This document shows, one piece after another, positions 43,629-52,550 of a stretch of DNA of 64,000 nt. The DNA comes from an uncultured Pelagibacteraceae bacterium (GTDB taxonomy: Bacteria; Pseudomonadota; Alphaproteobacteria; Pelagibacterales; Pelagibacteraceae): the NCBI GenBank assembly GCA_902601705.1, contig CACKNV010000001.1, positions 62,001 to 126,000 on the forward strand. The letters run 5' to 3'. The notes under the pieces were generated by a model, which saw only the letters and a list, made by a program, of their open reading frames with translations, was not told where the DNA came from and did not search any database. A program made the translations under genes and the position numbers. Numbering within the stretch: the stretch's first letter is position 1; each line of letters opens with the position of its first letter.

Positions 43629-44026
43629 TTAACAAAGAAATTATTAAAATAGCCTCTAATACATCTAATGTCGGCTTAAAAAATAAATACTCACATAAAA
43701 TCTCTTTAAAGAATAAATTATGTGGAGATAAAATAACTTTAGAATTAATTGTGTTAAAAAAGAAAATATTATCAATGAAATATGAAACTGAGTCTTGTGT
43801 ATACTGTGAAGCCTCTGCAAGTCTATTATCTAAAAAGATTAAAAAATTTAATATTCAAACTATAAAGAAAGAATTTAAAAATTTAAAAAATATGTCAAAT
43901 TGTAAAGATTATATAATGCCTAAAAAATTTGCTGGTTTTGATAAACTTTTTAATAGCGACAATTTTAATAGATATAATTGTATATTTTTGCCTTTTGATG
44001 CAGTAATTAGAGCATTAAAATTATGA
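43625..44026 (+). CDS. NifU/IscU-like iron-sulfur cluster scaffold family protein
   Basis: 133 residues with three cysteine positions matching the scaffold fold: NKLCGDKITLEL, TESCVYCEASASLLSKKI, and NRYNCIFLPFDAVIRAL. The order and spacing are those of the NifU N-terminal domain. The middle cysteine motif is C-x2-C rather than a single Cys. It overlaps nhaA and the glutathione peroxidase gene by four bases each. Whether it builds clusters or only stores iron is not evident. Confidence 0.75.
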   Translation: MINKEIIKIASNTSNVGLKNKYSHKISLKNKLCGDKITLELIVLKKKILSMKYETESCVYCEASASLLSKKIKKFNIQTIKKEFKNLKNMSNCKDYIMPKKFAGFDKLFNSDNFNRYNCIFLPFDAVIRALKL

Positions 44027-44559
44027 AAAAATTTTTAATTATACTATTTATGTTTAATTTTTTTAACAGTTCAGTTTATGGTAACTCAGGTCTAGCTTAT
44101 GATTATAATTTTAAAAAAATAGATGGAGGCCAAATTAAACTTAGTGACTATAAAAATAAGGTAATTGTAATCGTCAACGTTGCTAGTAGATGTGGATATA
44201 CTCCCCAGTACGAAGATCTTCAATCATTGTATAATAATTATAAAGATAGAAATTTGATTGTAATAGGAGTACCAACTAATAACTTTAAACAAGAACCAGG
44301 TTCAAATGACCAAATAAAAGATTTTTGTGAGACAAATTTTGGTATAACATTTCCGATGACAGAAAAAATAAATGTAATTGGAAAAAATTCTCATCCATTT
44401 TACAAGTGGGCAAAAAAAGATTATGGAATTGGTGCTATACCTAAATGGAACTTTCATAAAATTATTATAGATAAAAATGGTAAAGTTGTTGATACATTTG
44501 CCTCTTTTACAAAACCTACATCAAATAAATTTATAAAATTAATCGAAAAATTAATTTAA
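44023..44559 (+). CDS. Exported glutathione peroxidase-like thiol peroxidase
   Basis: 178 residues with a signal peptide (cleavage near VYG-NSG), then VIVNVASRCGYTPQYEDLQS (peroxidatic cysteine, not selenocysteine), IGVPTNNFKQEPGSNDQIKDF and IPKWNFHKIIIDKNGKVVD with the catalytic Trp-Asn. An additional Cys in KDFCETNFG fits a thioredoxin-dependent two-cysteine mechanism. An extracytoplasmic place is inferred. It shares the TTAA stop palindrome with the convergent metallo-hydrolase. Confidence 0.9.
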   Translation: MKKFLIILFMFNFFNSSVYGNSGLAYDYNFKKIDGGQIKLSDYKNKVIVIVNVASRCGYTPQYEDLQSLYNNYKDRNLIVIGVPTNNFKQEPGSNDQIKDFCETNFGITFPMTEKINVIGKNSHPFYKWAKKDYGIGAIPKWNFHKIIIDKNGKVVDTFASFTKPTSNKFIKLIEKLI

Positions 44560-45323
44560 AAATTAAAATTTAATCCATCATAGGCAGGAATGATATTTTT
44601 GGGTAATTTTCTTTTAAGATCAAAATAATCTAAATCAATATGTAAGTTAGTTAATATCGTTTTTTTTGGTTTAACGAATTTGGCAAAATCAATCGCATCT
44701 TTATAATTGAAATGAGATGGATGTTTATTTTTTCTTAAACAATCAATAATTAAAAAATCTAAATTCATTAATTTTTTTGAAATTTTTTTACTAATGAAGT
44801 TACAATCGCTTATATAAGCTATTTTATCGAATAAATAACCTGTGGCTTTTATCATTCCATGTGTAACTTCAAAAGGTTCTATATCAATTTGATGTTTTTT
44901 ATTAATAATCTTAAACTTTTTTTTTACAATATTAGCTTTCATGATTGGTTTATAGCCATGTCTTTGTTTGAAGCAAAAAGTATATTTATCTTTTAACTCA
45001 TTTATTGTTCTTAAAGATCCGTAAATTGGTATTTTTTTTTTATTTTTCCAAAAAAAAGGTCTCATCTCAAAAATACCTGTTGTTTGATCAGCATGCTCGT
45101 GAGTGTAAATTATTGCATCTAAGGATCTAATCTTATTTTTTAAAAATTGATTTCTAATATCAGGTGAGGTGTCGATGAGAATTGAAAGATCACCTTTCTG
45201 AATATGAGCACAACATCTAGTTCTTATATTTTTAGAATTTTTTTTTAATTTTCCTAAGTAACTAGTTATCCACGGTGATCCGAGAGAACTACCACATCCT
45301 AAAATAGTAAATCTATTTTTCAA
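44556..45323 (-). CDS. Metallo-beta-lactamase-fold hydrolase (PhnP-like)
   Basis: 255-residue hydrolase: FTILGCGSSLGSPWITSYLG, LIDTSPDIRNQFL, the metal motif IIYTHEHADQTTGIFEMRPF, and later YISDCNF and LTNLHIDLDYF. This family hydrolyses cyclic phosphates (PhnP) or related phosphodiesters; no phn genes are near. It overlaps tatD by four bases, the usual tatD-MBL pair of alphaproteobacteria. Confidence 0.85.
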   Translation of the reverse strand: MKNRFTILGCGSSLGSPWITSYLGKLKKNSKNIRTRCCAHIQKGDLSILIDTSPDIRNQFLKNKIRSLDAIIYTHEHADQTTGIFEMRPFFWKNKKKIPIYGSLRTINELKDKYTFCFKQRHGYKPIMKANIVKKKFKIINKKHQIDIEPFEVTHGMIKATGYLFDKIAYISDCNFISKKISKKLMNLDFLIIDCLRKNKHPSHFNYKDAIDFAKFVKPKKTILTNLHIDLDYFDLKRKLPKNIIPAYDGLNFNF

Positions 45324-46102
45324 TCTAATTTACCAAAAAGATTAAAAAAATTTTTTGTAGTTATATTCGAAAACTCTTCAAAAGAGAGATTCTTTAATTT
45401 TGATAAAAACTTAACTGTATGAATTATATAACTTGGTTCATTTGGTTTTCCTCTCAGTGGTACTGGTGCCAAATAAGGTGAGTCTGTTTCTACTAATATT
45501 CTTTCATTTGGTAATACTTTAAATGTATTGGCTAAATCTTCAGATTTTTTAAATGTAACAACTCCACTAGCTGAAATATAAGCACCCAGATCTAATAATT
45601 TATATGCAAATTGTTTCGAACCCGTAAAACAATGCATTAAAATTTTGAAATTCATTTCCTTTAATTTACTTTTAAGTATTTCTAAAGTTTCTGTCTCTGC
45701 ATTTCTACTATGTACAATTAATGGGAGTTGTGTTTTCTGAGACGCAATTATATGTTCTTCAAAACTCTTTATTTGATCTTTTTTATCAGAATAATTGTAG
45801 TAAAAATCAAGACCGCTCTCTCCTATTCCAATTATTTTTTTATTAAGTTTAGTTTTCTTAATTATATCATCCGATTTTATTGAGCGATGGTTTTTAGCTT
45901 CATGAGGATGAATTCCATATGAGCCAAAAACACATTTATTTCGAGATATGATATTGAGAATTTTATCATAGCTTTTATCTTCGGTTGAGATTGTAAGTAA
46001 ATAACTTACACCATCATTATTTGCTCTATCAATAGTTTCTTTTAAAGATAGAGACATAGGCTCGTAATTCAAGTGACAGTGGGAATCAATTATCATCTTC
46101 AA
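45320..46102 (-). CDS. tatD: TatD-family deoxyribonuclease
   Basis: 260-residue metal-dependent hydrolase: IIDSHCHLNYEPM (HxH), IGIGESGLDFYYNYSD (Glu), PLIVHSRNAETET, ILMHCFTGS and VETDSPYLAPVPLRG give the full ligand set. Associated with DNA or peptide processing and 3'-5' exonuclease activity. The 5' end overlaps metG by 17 bases. Confidence 0.93.
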   Translation of the reverse strand: MKMIIDSHCHLNYEPMSLSLKETIDRANNDGVSYLLTISTEDKSYDKILNIISRNKCVFGSYGIHPHEAKNHRSIKSDDIIKKTKLNKKIIGIGESGLDFYYNYSDKKDQIKSFEEHIIASQKTQLPLIVHSRNAETETLEILKSKLKEMNFKILMHCFTGSKQFAYKLLDLGAYISASGVVTFKKSEDLANTFKVLPNERILVETDSPYLAPVPLRGKPNEPSYIIHTVKFLSKLKNLSFEEFSNITTKNFFNLFGKLD

Positions 46103-47627
46103 TTTTAGTAAATAATATATCTAAATTACCTATTTCCTTTTTATAATTTAGAATATTGTCATCGTTTATTTTATCAATACAAATATTTTGTTCTGATATA
46201 TTTATCATAGATAGCACTTTATTTGTAGCATTAGGGATTATAGGGTTAAGCAATATACTAATATTTTTTATCTGCTCTACAATTGTGAATAATATAGCAT
46301 TCATTCTGTCTGGATTTTTTTTTTTAACCGCCCAAGGTTCTGAGTCGTTAAAGTATTTATTTGCATCGAAAGAAAAGCTTACAACTGTTTTTATATACTC
46401 ATTTAATTCTTGATTATTCATTAATGATATAAGTTTTGGTAAGCTATTTTTTAAGTTATTTAAAAGTTTTTTATCAGTATCGTTTAATTTTGAACCTAAA
46501 GGTATTTTGTTGTCACAATTTTTTTTTATAAAAGAAAAAACTCTTTGGCACAGATTGCCATAATTATTAGCTAAATCATTATTAATACAATTTTTTAAAT
46601 TCTCTAGCGAAATGGATCCATCGTTGCCAAGTGAAACTTCTTTAACAAGATAGTATCTTAATTGATCAATTCCATATTTATCAATAATTTCAATAGGATC
46701 TAAGATGTTACCTAAAGATTTTGACATTTTTTTATCATCAGAAAGTATCCATCCATGTCCAAAAACTCTTTTAGGTAAAGGTAATTTAGCAGCTAATAAA
46801 AATGCAGGCCAAAACACTGCATGAAATCTCAGAATATCTTTACCAATAATATGAACATCCGCGGGCCAAAAATCTTTATATTTTTTATCTTCTGTGTCGG
46901 GGAAGTTTAAGGCACTTATATAATTAGTCAAAGCGTCTAACCAAACATAAATTACATGCTTTTTATTTTTAGGAACAGGTATCCCCCATGAGAATGATGT
47001 TCTGCTTATAGATAAATCTTTTAAACCTTTTTCTACAAATTTAACAACTTCATTTTTTCTAGACTCAGGGAGAATAAACTTAGGATTTTTTTTATAAAGC
47101 TCTAAAAGTTTTTTTGACCAAGCTGATAATTTAAAAAAATATGACTCCTCCTCAACCCATTCAACTGGGGAACCAGAGGATTTAGATCTTTTATTACCGT
47201 TAATTTCTTCTATCTCGTCATCATCATAAAAAGCTTCATCAGAAATTGAATACCAACCGCTATATTTATCTAAATAAATGTCACCGGACTCCACTAGTCG
47301 ATTCCATATTTCATTTACTGATTGATGATGTCTTTTTTCAGTAGTTCTAATAAAATCATTATTTGATAAATTCAAGATTTTAGTTAATGATCTAAAAGTT
47401 TCTGACAATTCATCACAAAAAACTTTTGGATCTTTGTTATTTTTTTTTGCCTCTTTTTCAATTTTTTGTCCGTGTTCATCTGTTCCCGTCAAAAATAGAA
47501 CTTTATATCCCTCTAATCTTTTGAACCTTGCGAAGATATCAGAAATAATACTGGAGTAAGCATGACCCATATGAGGTTTCCCTGAGGGGTAATATATTGG
47601 GGTAGTAATATAAAAATTTTTACTCAT
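46086..47627 (-). CDS. metG: Methionyl-tRNA synthetase
   Basis: Class I synthetase, 513 residues. HIGH motif TTPIYYPSGKPHMGHAYSS, TGTDEHGQKIEKEA, and KMSKS motif SDDKKMSKSLGNILDP. The connective domain reads GWYSISDEAFYDDDEIE and SPVEWVEEESYFFKL with no CxxC knuckles, which is the zinc-free MetG variant common in alphaproteobacteria. The C-terminal dimerisation domain is absent. It overlaps holB by eight bases. Confidence 0.96.
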   Translation of the reverse strand: MSKNFYITTPIYYPSGKPHMGHAYSSIISDIFARFKRLEGYKVLFLTGTDEHGQKIEKEAKKNNKDPKVFCDELSETFRSLTKILNLSNNDFIRTTEKRHHQSVNEIWNRLVESGDIYLDKYSGWYSISDEAFYDDDEIEEINGNKRSKSSGSPVEWVEEESYFFKLSAWSKKLLELYKKNPKFILPESRKNEVVKFVEKGLKDLSISRTSFSWGIPVPKNKKHVIYVWLDALTNYISALNFPDTEDKKYKDFWPADVHIIGKDILRFHAVFWPAFLLAAKLPLPKRVFGHGWILSDDKKMSKSLGNILDPIEIIDKYGIDQLRYYLVKEVSLGNDGSISLENLKNCINNDLANNYGNLCQRVFSFIKKNCDNKIPLGSKLNDTDKKLLNNLKNSLPKLISLMNNQELNEYIKTVVSFSFDANKYFNDSEPWAVKKKNPDRMNAILFTIVEQIKNISILLNPIIPNATNKVLSMINISEQNICIDKINDDNILNYKKEIGNLDILFTKIEDDN

Positions 47628-48555
47628 AGTTTAATTTATTATTCAATGCATTTATTACTGTATTTTGATTAATATTATAAATTAAAAAATTATTTAGGCT
47701 TTTAAAGATAAAATTTTTAATATTATTAACATTATCAATATTTAAATTTGATTTGGATGAGATATTTTTAAAATAGTAATTGACAACAAAAAAAGCCAAA
47801 TTCATAAATATTATATCTTTATTTTTTTTGTATAAATTCAATAAATTAGAGAGACTAGATATTAAATCTTGATCTATTGAAATATTATTCTCCTGTAATA
47901 TGTAATCGAATTTAATAAAATTTCCAGGTGTTAAACTCGTCTCATTCAAATCTAAGATAGTTTTTAATTCAAAAAATTTAGTCAAATCATTTATAATTTG
48001 TGATTGAGAGCTCCTATTTAAAATAATCTTTAATTCAATCGATCTTGATTTAACAGTCTCTAATAAAGGTTTTGATTTATTATTAATAAGAAAAAAGTAA
48101 TTATTCTTACCTGGTTCCTCAATAATTTTTAATAAAGCATTGAGACAATTAATATTAAACAGTTCAATATCATCAAAAATTATAAATCTTTCTTTATTTA
48201 AAATTGATGATTGAAAAATTTTTTTTTTAAGATTTTTTATTTCTTCAACCTTAATTGTCTTAAAATTTGCTCCATTTAAATAAACTATATTTGCAAATAT
48301 ATCATTATTGAATTGTTTGAAAATAGTAGATGAATCCGAAATTGAAAAATCTTTAAAATTATAATTTTTTTTATCAAATATAGAAAAAAGAAAATGATTA
48401 ATTAACGTTGATTTACCAAGACCTTTATTGCCAGTAAACGTCATCACTTTAGGTAATTTTTTTTGATTATAAAGTGTCGTCAAAAAAGTAAAATGTTGTC
48501 GATGACCAAATAGATTTAAAGATTTTTTAGCTTCAAAAAAAGATGGGTAATTCAT
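47620..48555 (-). CDS. holB: DNA polymerase III delta-prime subunit
   Basis: 311-residue clamp-loader subunit. Walker A TGNKGLGKSTLINHF, then RFIIFDDIELFNINCLNALL and LLKIIEEPGKNNYFFLI with the SRC-like region LLETVKSRSIELKI. The zinc-ribbon cysteines of E. coli delta-prime are not visible. It shares a base with tmk. The C-terminal third is divergent and AT-driven. Confidence 0.87.
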   Translation of the reverse strand: MNYPSFFEAKKSLNLFGHRQHFTFLTTLYNQKKLPKVMTFTGNKGLGKSTLINHFLFSIFDKKNYNFKDFSISDSSTIFKQFNNDIFANIVYLNGANFKTIKVEEIKNLKKKIFQSSILNKERFIIFDDIELFNINCLNALLKIIEEPGKNNYFFLINNKSKPLLETVKSRSIELKIILNRSSQSQIINDLTKFFELKTILDLNETSLTPGNFIKFDYILQENNISIDQDLISSLSNLLNLYKKNKDIIFMNLAFFVVNYYFKNISSKSNLNIDNVNNIKNFIFKSLNNFLIYNINQNTVINALNNKLNYE

Positions 48556-49199
48556 TAGTTTTTTAAAAATTTATCGACAATTAAAAATATTTTTTTTTCA
48601 AGATTATTATCATTTAAAGATGAATCCAATACATAATAGTTTTTTTTATTTTTTGAAAGTTTTATAAAAGATTTTTGAGCTTTTGAATAAAATGATTGAG
48701 CAAAATTATCATATCTATTTTTAGTTTTTCTTTTTAAAAGTCTAGATCGAGAGGACTTTGACGAAACTTTTAATATAAATACTATATTGGGTTTTACACC
48801 ATCAAGTATTTTTTTGTGTATATTATTTATAAATTTTATATCCACTTTTTTTCCATGTGCCTGATATGCTATTGTTGAGTCTGTAAATCGATCACAAATT
48901 ACTACTTTTTTTTTATTTAATGCCGGTTTAATTTTATTTTTTATATGCTCGTTTCTAGCTGCGAGATATAACAATGTGTCTGTATATTTATCAAATTTGT
49001 CTTTAGTGTTTTTGTTAAAATAATCTTTAAGAATTAAATTTCTGATAAGCTCAGAACTTTTAGTGCCACCAGGTTCTCTTGTCAAAATAACATCTACACG
49101 TCTTTTTTTAAGTTTTTTGAAAAGCTTTTTACTTTGAAAGGATTTACCACACCCTTCAACTCCTTCGAAGACAATTAAGAACGGTTTTTTTTTATACAT
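48555..49199 (-). CDS. tmk: Thymidylate kinase
   Basis: Phosphorylates dTMP to dTDP. 214 residues with P-loop FEGVEGCGKSFQSKKLF, DVILTREPGGTKSSELIRN, and VVICDRFTDSTIAYQAHGKK, the DRF/Y motif of the family, and a lid region after RSRLLKRKTKN. The start overlaps dacC by eight bases. Confidence 0.94.
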   Translation of the reverse strand: MYKKKPFLIVFEGVEGCGKSFQSKKLFKKLKKRRVDVILTREPGGTKSSELIRNLILKDYFNKNTKDKFDKYTDTLLYLAARNEHIKNKIKPALNKKKVVICDRFTDSTIAYQAHGKKVDIKFINNIHKKILDGVKPNIVFILKVSSKSSRSRLLKRKTKNRYDNFAQSFYSKAQKSFIKLSKNKKNYYVLDSSLNDNNLEKKIFLIVDKFLKN

Positions 49200-50340
49200 C
49201 TCCCCATATCAAATAATTTAAGGATGTGAGCAGACTTTTAAAAAAATTAACTTTTTTTAAATCTTCAGCCGCATAGAGAGGTAATTTCTTTATAATCTCA
49301 TCTTTTTTAGAAACAATTATATTTGCAATTTTTGTACCTTCATCCACAGGCGCAGAAATAGGCCCGTCATAGTCTAGCGATACATTAAGATGGTTAATAT
49401 TTTTTTTATTTATTGTTATATAATAATCTTCTTTCGTAGTAGCTTTAATTTTATTTTTTTTACCTAACCAAGTATCTAATTCAAACGTGGTCTCCCCTTT
49501 TTTTGAAATTTCAAACGTGTTTGTATTCCTAAATCCCCAGTTAAGCAACTTCAATGATTCTAAGCTTCGCGATTTTTTACTTTCAAAACCTGACGCTACT
49601 GCAATTATTCTTCTATCTTTTTTTTTCATTGAACTGGCAAGAGAATATTTCTCAACAGCTAAATATCCAGTTTTAACACCATCAACTCCAATATTTTTAT
49701 AAAGTAATGGGTTTCTATTGCCTTGTTTAATCGGCTCGCCACCAGTTCTATCCCATGTAAAAGTTTTTTCAGCAAATAATTCATAATAAATCGGATAATT
49801 TTTTATTAAGTATTTTGACATTATTGCGATGTCTCTCACTGTTGATATATTGTCAGGATCGTTAATTCCTGATGAATTTGTAAAGTTTGTTGATGTCATA
49901 CCGATCTCACCTGCTTTCTCATTCATCATATCCGCAAAATTTTCCTCAGATCCAGCAATTCCTTCAGCTAAAGCGATACAAGCGTCATTACCTGATGCAA
50001 TGATTATTCCTTTAAGTAAGTTTTCAACTGAAACTTGATCGTTGATCATTATAAACATTGATGAATACCCAGCCTGTGAAAGTCTCCAAGCATTTTCTGA
50101 AATAGTAAATTTATCATCTAATGACAGTTTATTTTCTTTTAGTAAATCAAAAGCTATAATCGCTGTCATAATTTTCGTCATTGAAGCTGGATAAATTTGA
50201 CTATCAGGATCCAATTCAAACATGATTTCATCAGAATGAAAATCTACAAGTATAGCCGTCCTTGCTTGAAGATTAGGATTGGCATTAATTTTAAAATTAA
50301 TACAAAAAAACAGAAAAAATAAAATTATAAATTTATTCAT
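49192..50340 (-). CDS. dacC: D-alanyl-D-alanine carboxypeptidase (penicillin-binding protein 5/6 type)
   Basis: 382-residue periplasmic enzyme trimming peptidoglycan stem peptides. Signal peptide about 1-20. Active-site motifs: SxxK in YPASMTKIMTAI, SxN in IASGNDACIALAEG, and KTG in VDGVKTGYLAVEKYS. A C-terminal beta domain and an amphipathic tail ending in NYLIWGDV complete the PBP5-like layout. It belongs to the mltB-rlpA-dacC-tmk block and overlaps the rlpA-like gene by eight bases. Confidence 0.92.
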   Translation of the reverse strand: MNKFIILFFLFFCINFKINANPNLQARTAILVDFHSDEIMFELDPDSQIYPASMTKIMTAIIAFDLLKENKLSLDDKFTISENAWRLSQAGYSSMFIMINDQVSVENLLKGIIIASGNDACIALAEGIAGSEENFADMMNEKAGEIGMTSTNFTNSSGINDPDNISTVRDIAIMSKYLIKNYPIYYELFAEKTFTWDRTGGEPIKQGNRNPLLYKNIGVDGVKTGYLAVEKYSLASSMKKKDRRIIAVASGFESKKSRSLESLKLLNWGFRNTNTFEISKKGETTFELDTWLGKKNKIKATTKEDYYITINKKNINHLNVSLDYDGPISAPVDEGTKIANIIVSKKDEIIKKLPLYAAEDLKKVNFFKSLLTSLNYLIWGDV

Positions 50341-51076
50341 TGATAAAAATATCTAACTCTTCGAATCCAAAATTTTTAAACTTAATGTAATCATTTTTTA
50401 GTAAATTAACAGAACTATATGGCCCTGAAATCACTTGAGTTTCTTTTAAATTAATTTTTTTAATTTTTAATTTCTCTTTATCATAATCAATTAATTCATT
50501 AGTGATTCTCTTTTTTAACAATTTGGCGTTATCCACAGAATAAAAGGTAGCTATATGCAAAAATATTTTATTTTGATCTTTTTTAAATTTCTTTACTTTA
50601 TCTTTTGAAATATTAGAAATTCGAACTGAAGCAATTGGTGCTTTAGAGGGAATTTTTTTTTCATCGTCATGAATTTTTGCTTTTTTAGCTACAAAAGATT
50701 TATTTTTTTTAATTTCAATAATTTCTATAATTGGTAAATCTTTTCTTAAATTAAGCTCTTTTGCAACTCGTTTTGTTATAAGTATTTTATAAAAATCTGG
50801 ATATTTTGTTCTTCTAAAATTTTTTAGAACAATGCTTTTTTGATTTGTTGGATTTAATATTTTTATTAACGCACCGGTTTTAATATTTTGTTGAGAGATC
50901 TGCATTTCATCGTTATTCATTTTTATTTTTATAATTTTATTATCAAAATCATGGTCATTATAAATATATGCAAAACCTTTTGCTGCATATAGTTTTTTTG
51001 GATTTAAGGAACTGTATTGAGGATCGCAAGATAGGATAAAAAAAAAGACAAATAATAATTTAAATTTCATTTTCAA
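50333..51076 (-). CDS. RlpA-like lipoprotein with degenerate barrel and C-terminal SPOR domain
   Basis: 247 residues. The lipoprotein signal ends FFILSC (Cys17). The middle keeps the family skeleton (GALIKILNPTNQKSIVLKNF, ILITKRVAKELNLRKDLPII) but lacks the FHGxxTASGE histidine and the DRGP aspartate that make RlpA a lytic transglycosylase. The end, from about residue 168, is a SPOR domain (IFLHIATFYSVDNAKLLKKR) that would bind denuded septal glycan. Position between mltB and dacC supports the RlpA origin. Confidence 0.72.
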   Translation of the reverse strand: MKMKFKLLFVFFFILSCDPQYSSLNPKKLYAAKGFAYIYNDHDFDNKIIKIKMNNDEMQISQQNIKTGALIKILNPTNQKSIVLKNFRRTKYPDFYKILITKRVAKELNLRKDLPIIEIIEIKKNKSFVAKKAKIHDDEKKIPSKAPIASVRISNISKDKVKKFKKDQNKIFLHIATFYSVDNAKLLKKRITNELIDYDKEKLKIKKINLKETQVISGPYSSVNLLKNDYIKFKNFGFEELDIFINE

Positions 51077-52070
51077 AACTTTGTTTAAGTGTACATACTG
51101 CTAAGGCAAATCTTAAAGATCTATTCCAATTCAAAATTTTTTCATAATTTTCAAAAACAATATAAGCAGGAGAAAGTGTCTCTGCTCCTGGTATAATATC
51201 TTTATCTGGAATAATAATTGCAGCTGTTAGATTTTCTTTAACCTCTAATTTATCGAAATTTTTAATATATTTTTTTAAAAATTTTAATTTCTTCTTATTT
51301 TGTATATTTCTTGCGGAGGAATTAAGATATTTTTTAGGTATATTTTCATTTAACTCTATTTTATAAAAGCAAGGTTGATTTTTTTTCCAACCTATTCTCT
51401 TTAAATAATTTGCAGCTGAAGCAAACGAGTCTTCAATATTTTTTAATTCAATTGTTTTGTTATTGTTATAATCAATAGCATAGTTTCTTATAGTCCTAGG
51501 CATAAACTGAAAATTACCAAATGCACCGGCCCATGAACCAAAAAGTATTTTTTTATCTATAATATTTTGGTCAACTAACTTTAATAAAATTAATAATTCT
51601 TCAGTAAAGAAAGCACTTCTACGTTTATCAAAACTTAATGTTGCTAATGAAGAAACAATATCCATTTTACCCAGGTATTTTCCAAAATTAGTCTCGATAC
51701 CCATTAAAGCCAATAGTAACTCTTTTTCTACTTCAAAATCTTTTTCAATTGTTTCAATTGTAATTTTTTCTTTATCAAAAAGCTTAAGGCCTTCTTTTAC
51801 TTTTTTATTAGAAGACCTTTTTTTTATGTAAGTAAATGTATCCTCGTAAAATTCCGGTTGATATCGATCGTATTCTATAACTTTAGGTAAATATTTAACT
51901 TTTGACATCACTTCATTTACAACTTTGCTAGAAATTCCAGATTCAACAGCTGTAATTTGAAATTTTTTTAGCCATTGATCGAAATCTTCTGCTGCAAACA
52001 AGTGAGTGATTATAAAAAAATATAAAAATAAAGATTTAAGAATTAATTTAAACATTTTACTAATTATCAT
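51060..52070 (-). CDS. mltB: Lytic murein transglycosylase B
   Basis: Cleaves peptidoglycan glycan strands. Up to 336 residues; a start at the second Met (52055) gives a better signal peptide (MFKLILKSLFLYFFIITHLFA, then AEDFDQW). The catalytic glutamate is in LMGIETNFGKYLG (Glu126 in the longer form). Further motifs are FGSWAGAFGNFQFMPRTIRNY and DSFASAANYLKRIGW. It heads the block running through rlpA, dacC, tmk, holB, metG and tatD. Confidence 0.93.
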   Translation of the reverse strand: MIISKMFKLILKSLFLYFFIITHLFAAEDFDQWLKKFQITAVESGISSKVVNEVMSKVKYLPKVIEYDRYQPEFYEDTFTYIKKRSSNKKVKEGLKLFDKEKITIETIEKDFEVEKELLLALMGIETNFGKYLGKMDIVSSLATLSFDKRRSAFFTEELLILLKLVDQNIIDKKILFGSWAGAFGNFQFMPRTIRNYAIDYNNNKTIELKNIEDSFASAANYLKRIGWKKNQPCFYKIELNENIPKKYLNSSARNIQNKKKLKFLKKYIKNFDKLEVKENLTAAIIIPDKDIIPGAETLSPAYIVFENYEKILNWNRSLRFALAVCTLKQSFENEI

Positions 52071-52168
52071 AATTAATAAGTATTAACTAGTTTAACAAAT
52101 ACTACTTATTTATTGTTATTTCGCCACTTTGATAGTAATAAAGAACGTAAATCCGATTTAAAGTTTAA

Positions 52169-52258
52169 GGAGAGGTGGCTGAGCGGTTGAAAGCACTGGT
52201 CTTGAAAACCAGCAACGGGGCAACTCGTTCGTGGGTTCGAATCCCACCCTCTCCGCCA
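52169..52258 (+). tRNA. tRNA-Ser (anticodon TGA)
   Basis: Acceptor GGAGAGG pairs with CCTCTCC, anticodon arm CTGGT-CTTGAAA-ACCAG contains TGA, a long variable arm (GCAACGGGGCAACTCGTTC) is typical of serine tRNA, and the T arm is GTGGGTTCGAATCCCAC. The discriminator is G and CCA is encoded. It directly abuts the sdhE stop codon on the opposite strand. Confidence 0.97.
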
Positions 52259-52516
52259 TCAAATTTTAAAACTTTTAAAAATTTTAGAAATCTTGTTTTT
52301 ATCAATATCACTCTCTATTAAATCATAGTGATAATAATTTAGGATTGTTTCATCCTCAAAGTTAAGAAAATTATTAAGTTCGTTCAAAAGTTTTTCATCA
52401 AAAGAATCAATATATTTGTTAACAAATGAGCTTAATAAAATATCCATTTCTTTAGTGCCTCTATAACCTGCTCGATAAATTAATTTTTTTTTAAATATTT
52501 CTAATTTATTGTGCAT
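52259..52516 (-). CDS. sdhE: FAD assembly factor SdhE
   Basis: 85-residue protein that assists covalent flavinylation of succinate dehydrogenase. The motif YRAGYRGTKEMDILLSSFV contains the essential RGxxE. The remainder, FNFEDETILNYYHYDLI, fits the five-helix fold. It is divergent from recG across about 30 bases, the usual alphaproteobacterial order. Confidence 0.88.
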   Translation of the reverse strand: MHNKLEIFKKKLIYRAGYRGTKEMDILLSSFVNKYIDSFDEKLLNELNNFLNFEDETILNYYHYDLIESDIDKNKISKIFKSFKI

Positions 52517-52550
52517 AAAATTATATTATACATAATTATAAGTATTTGTG

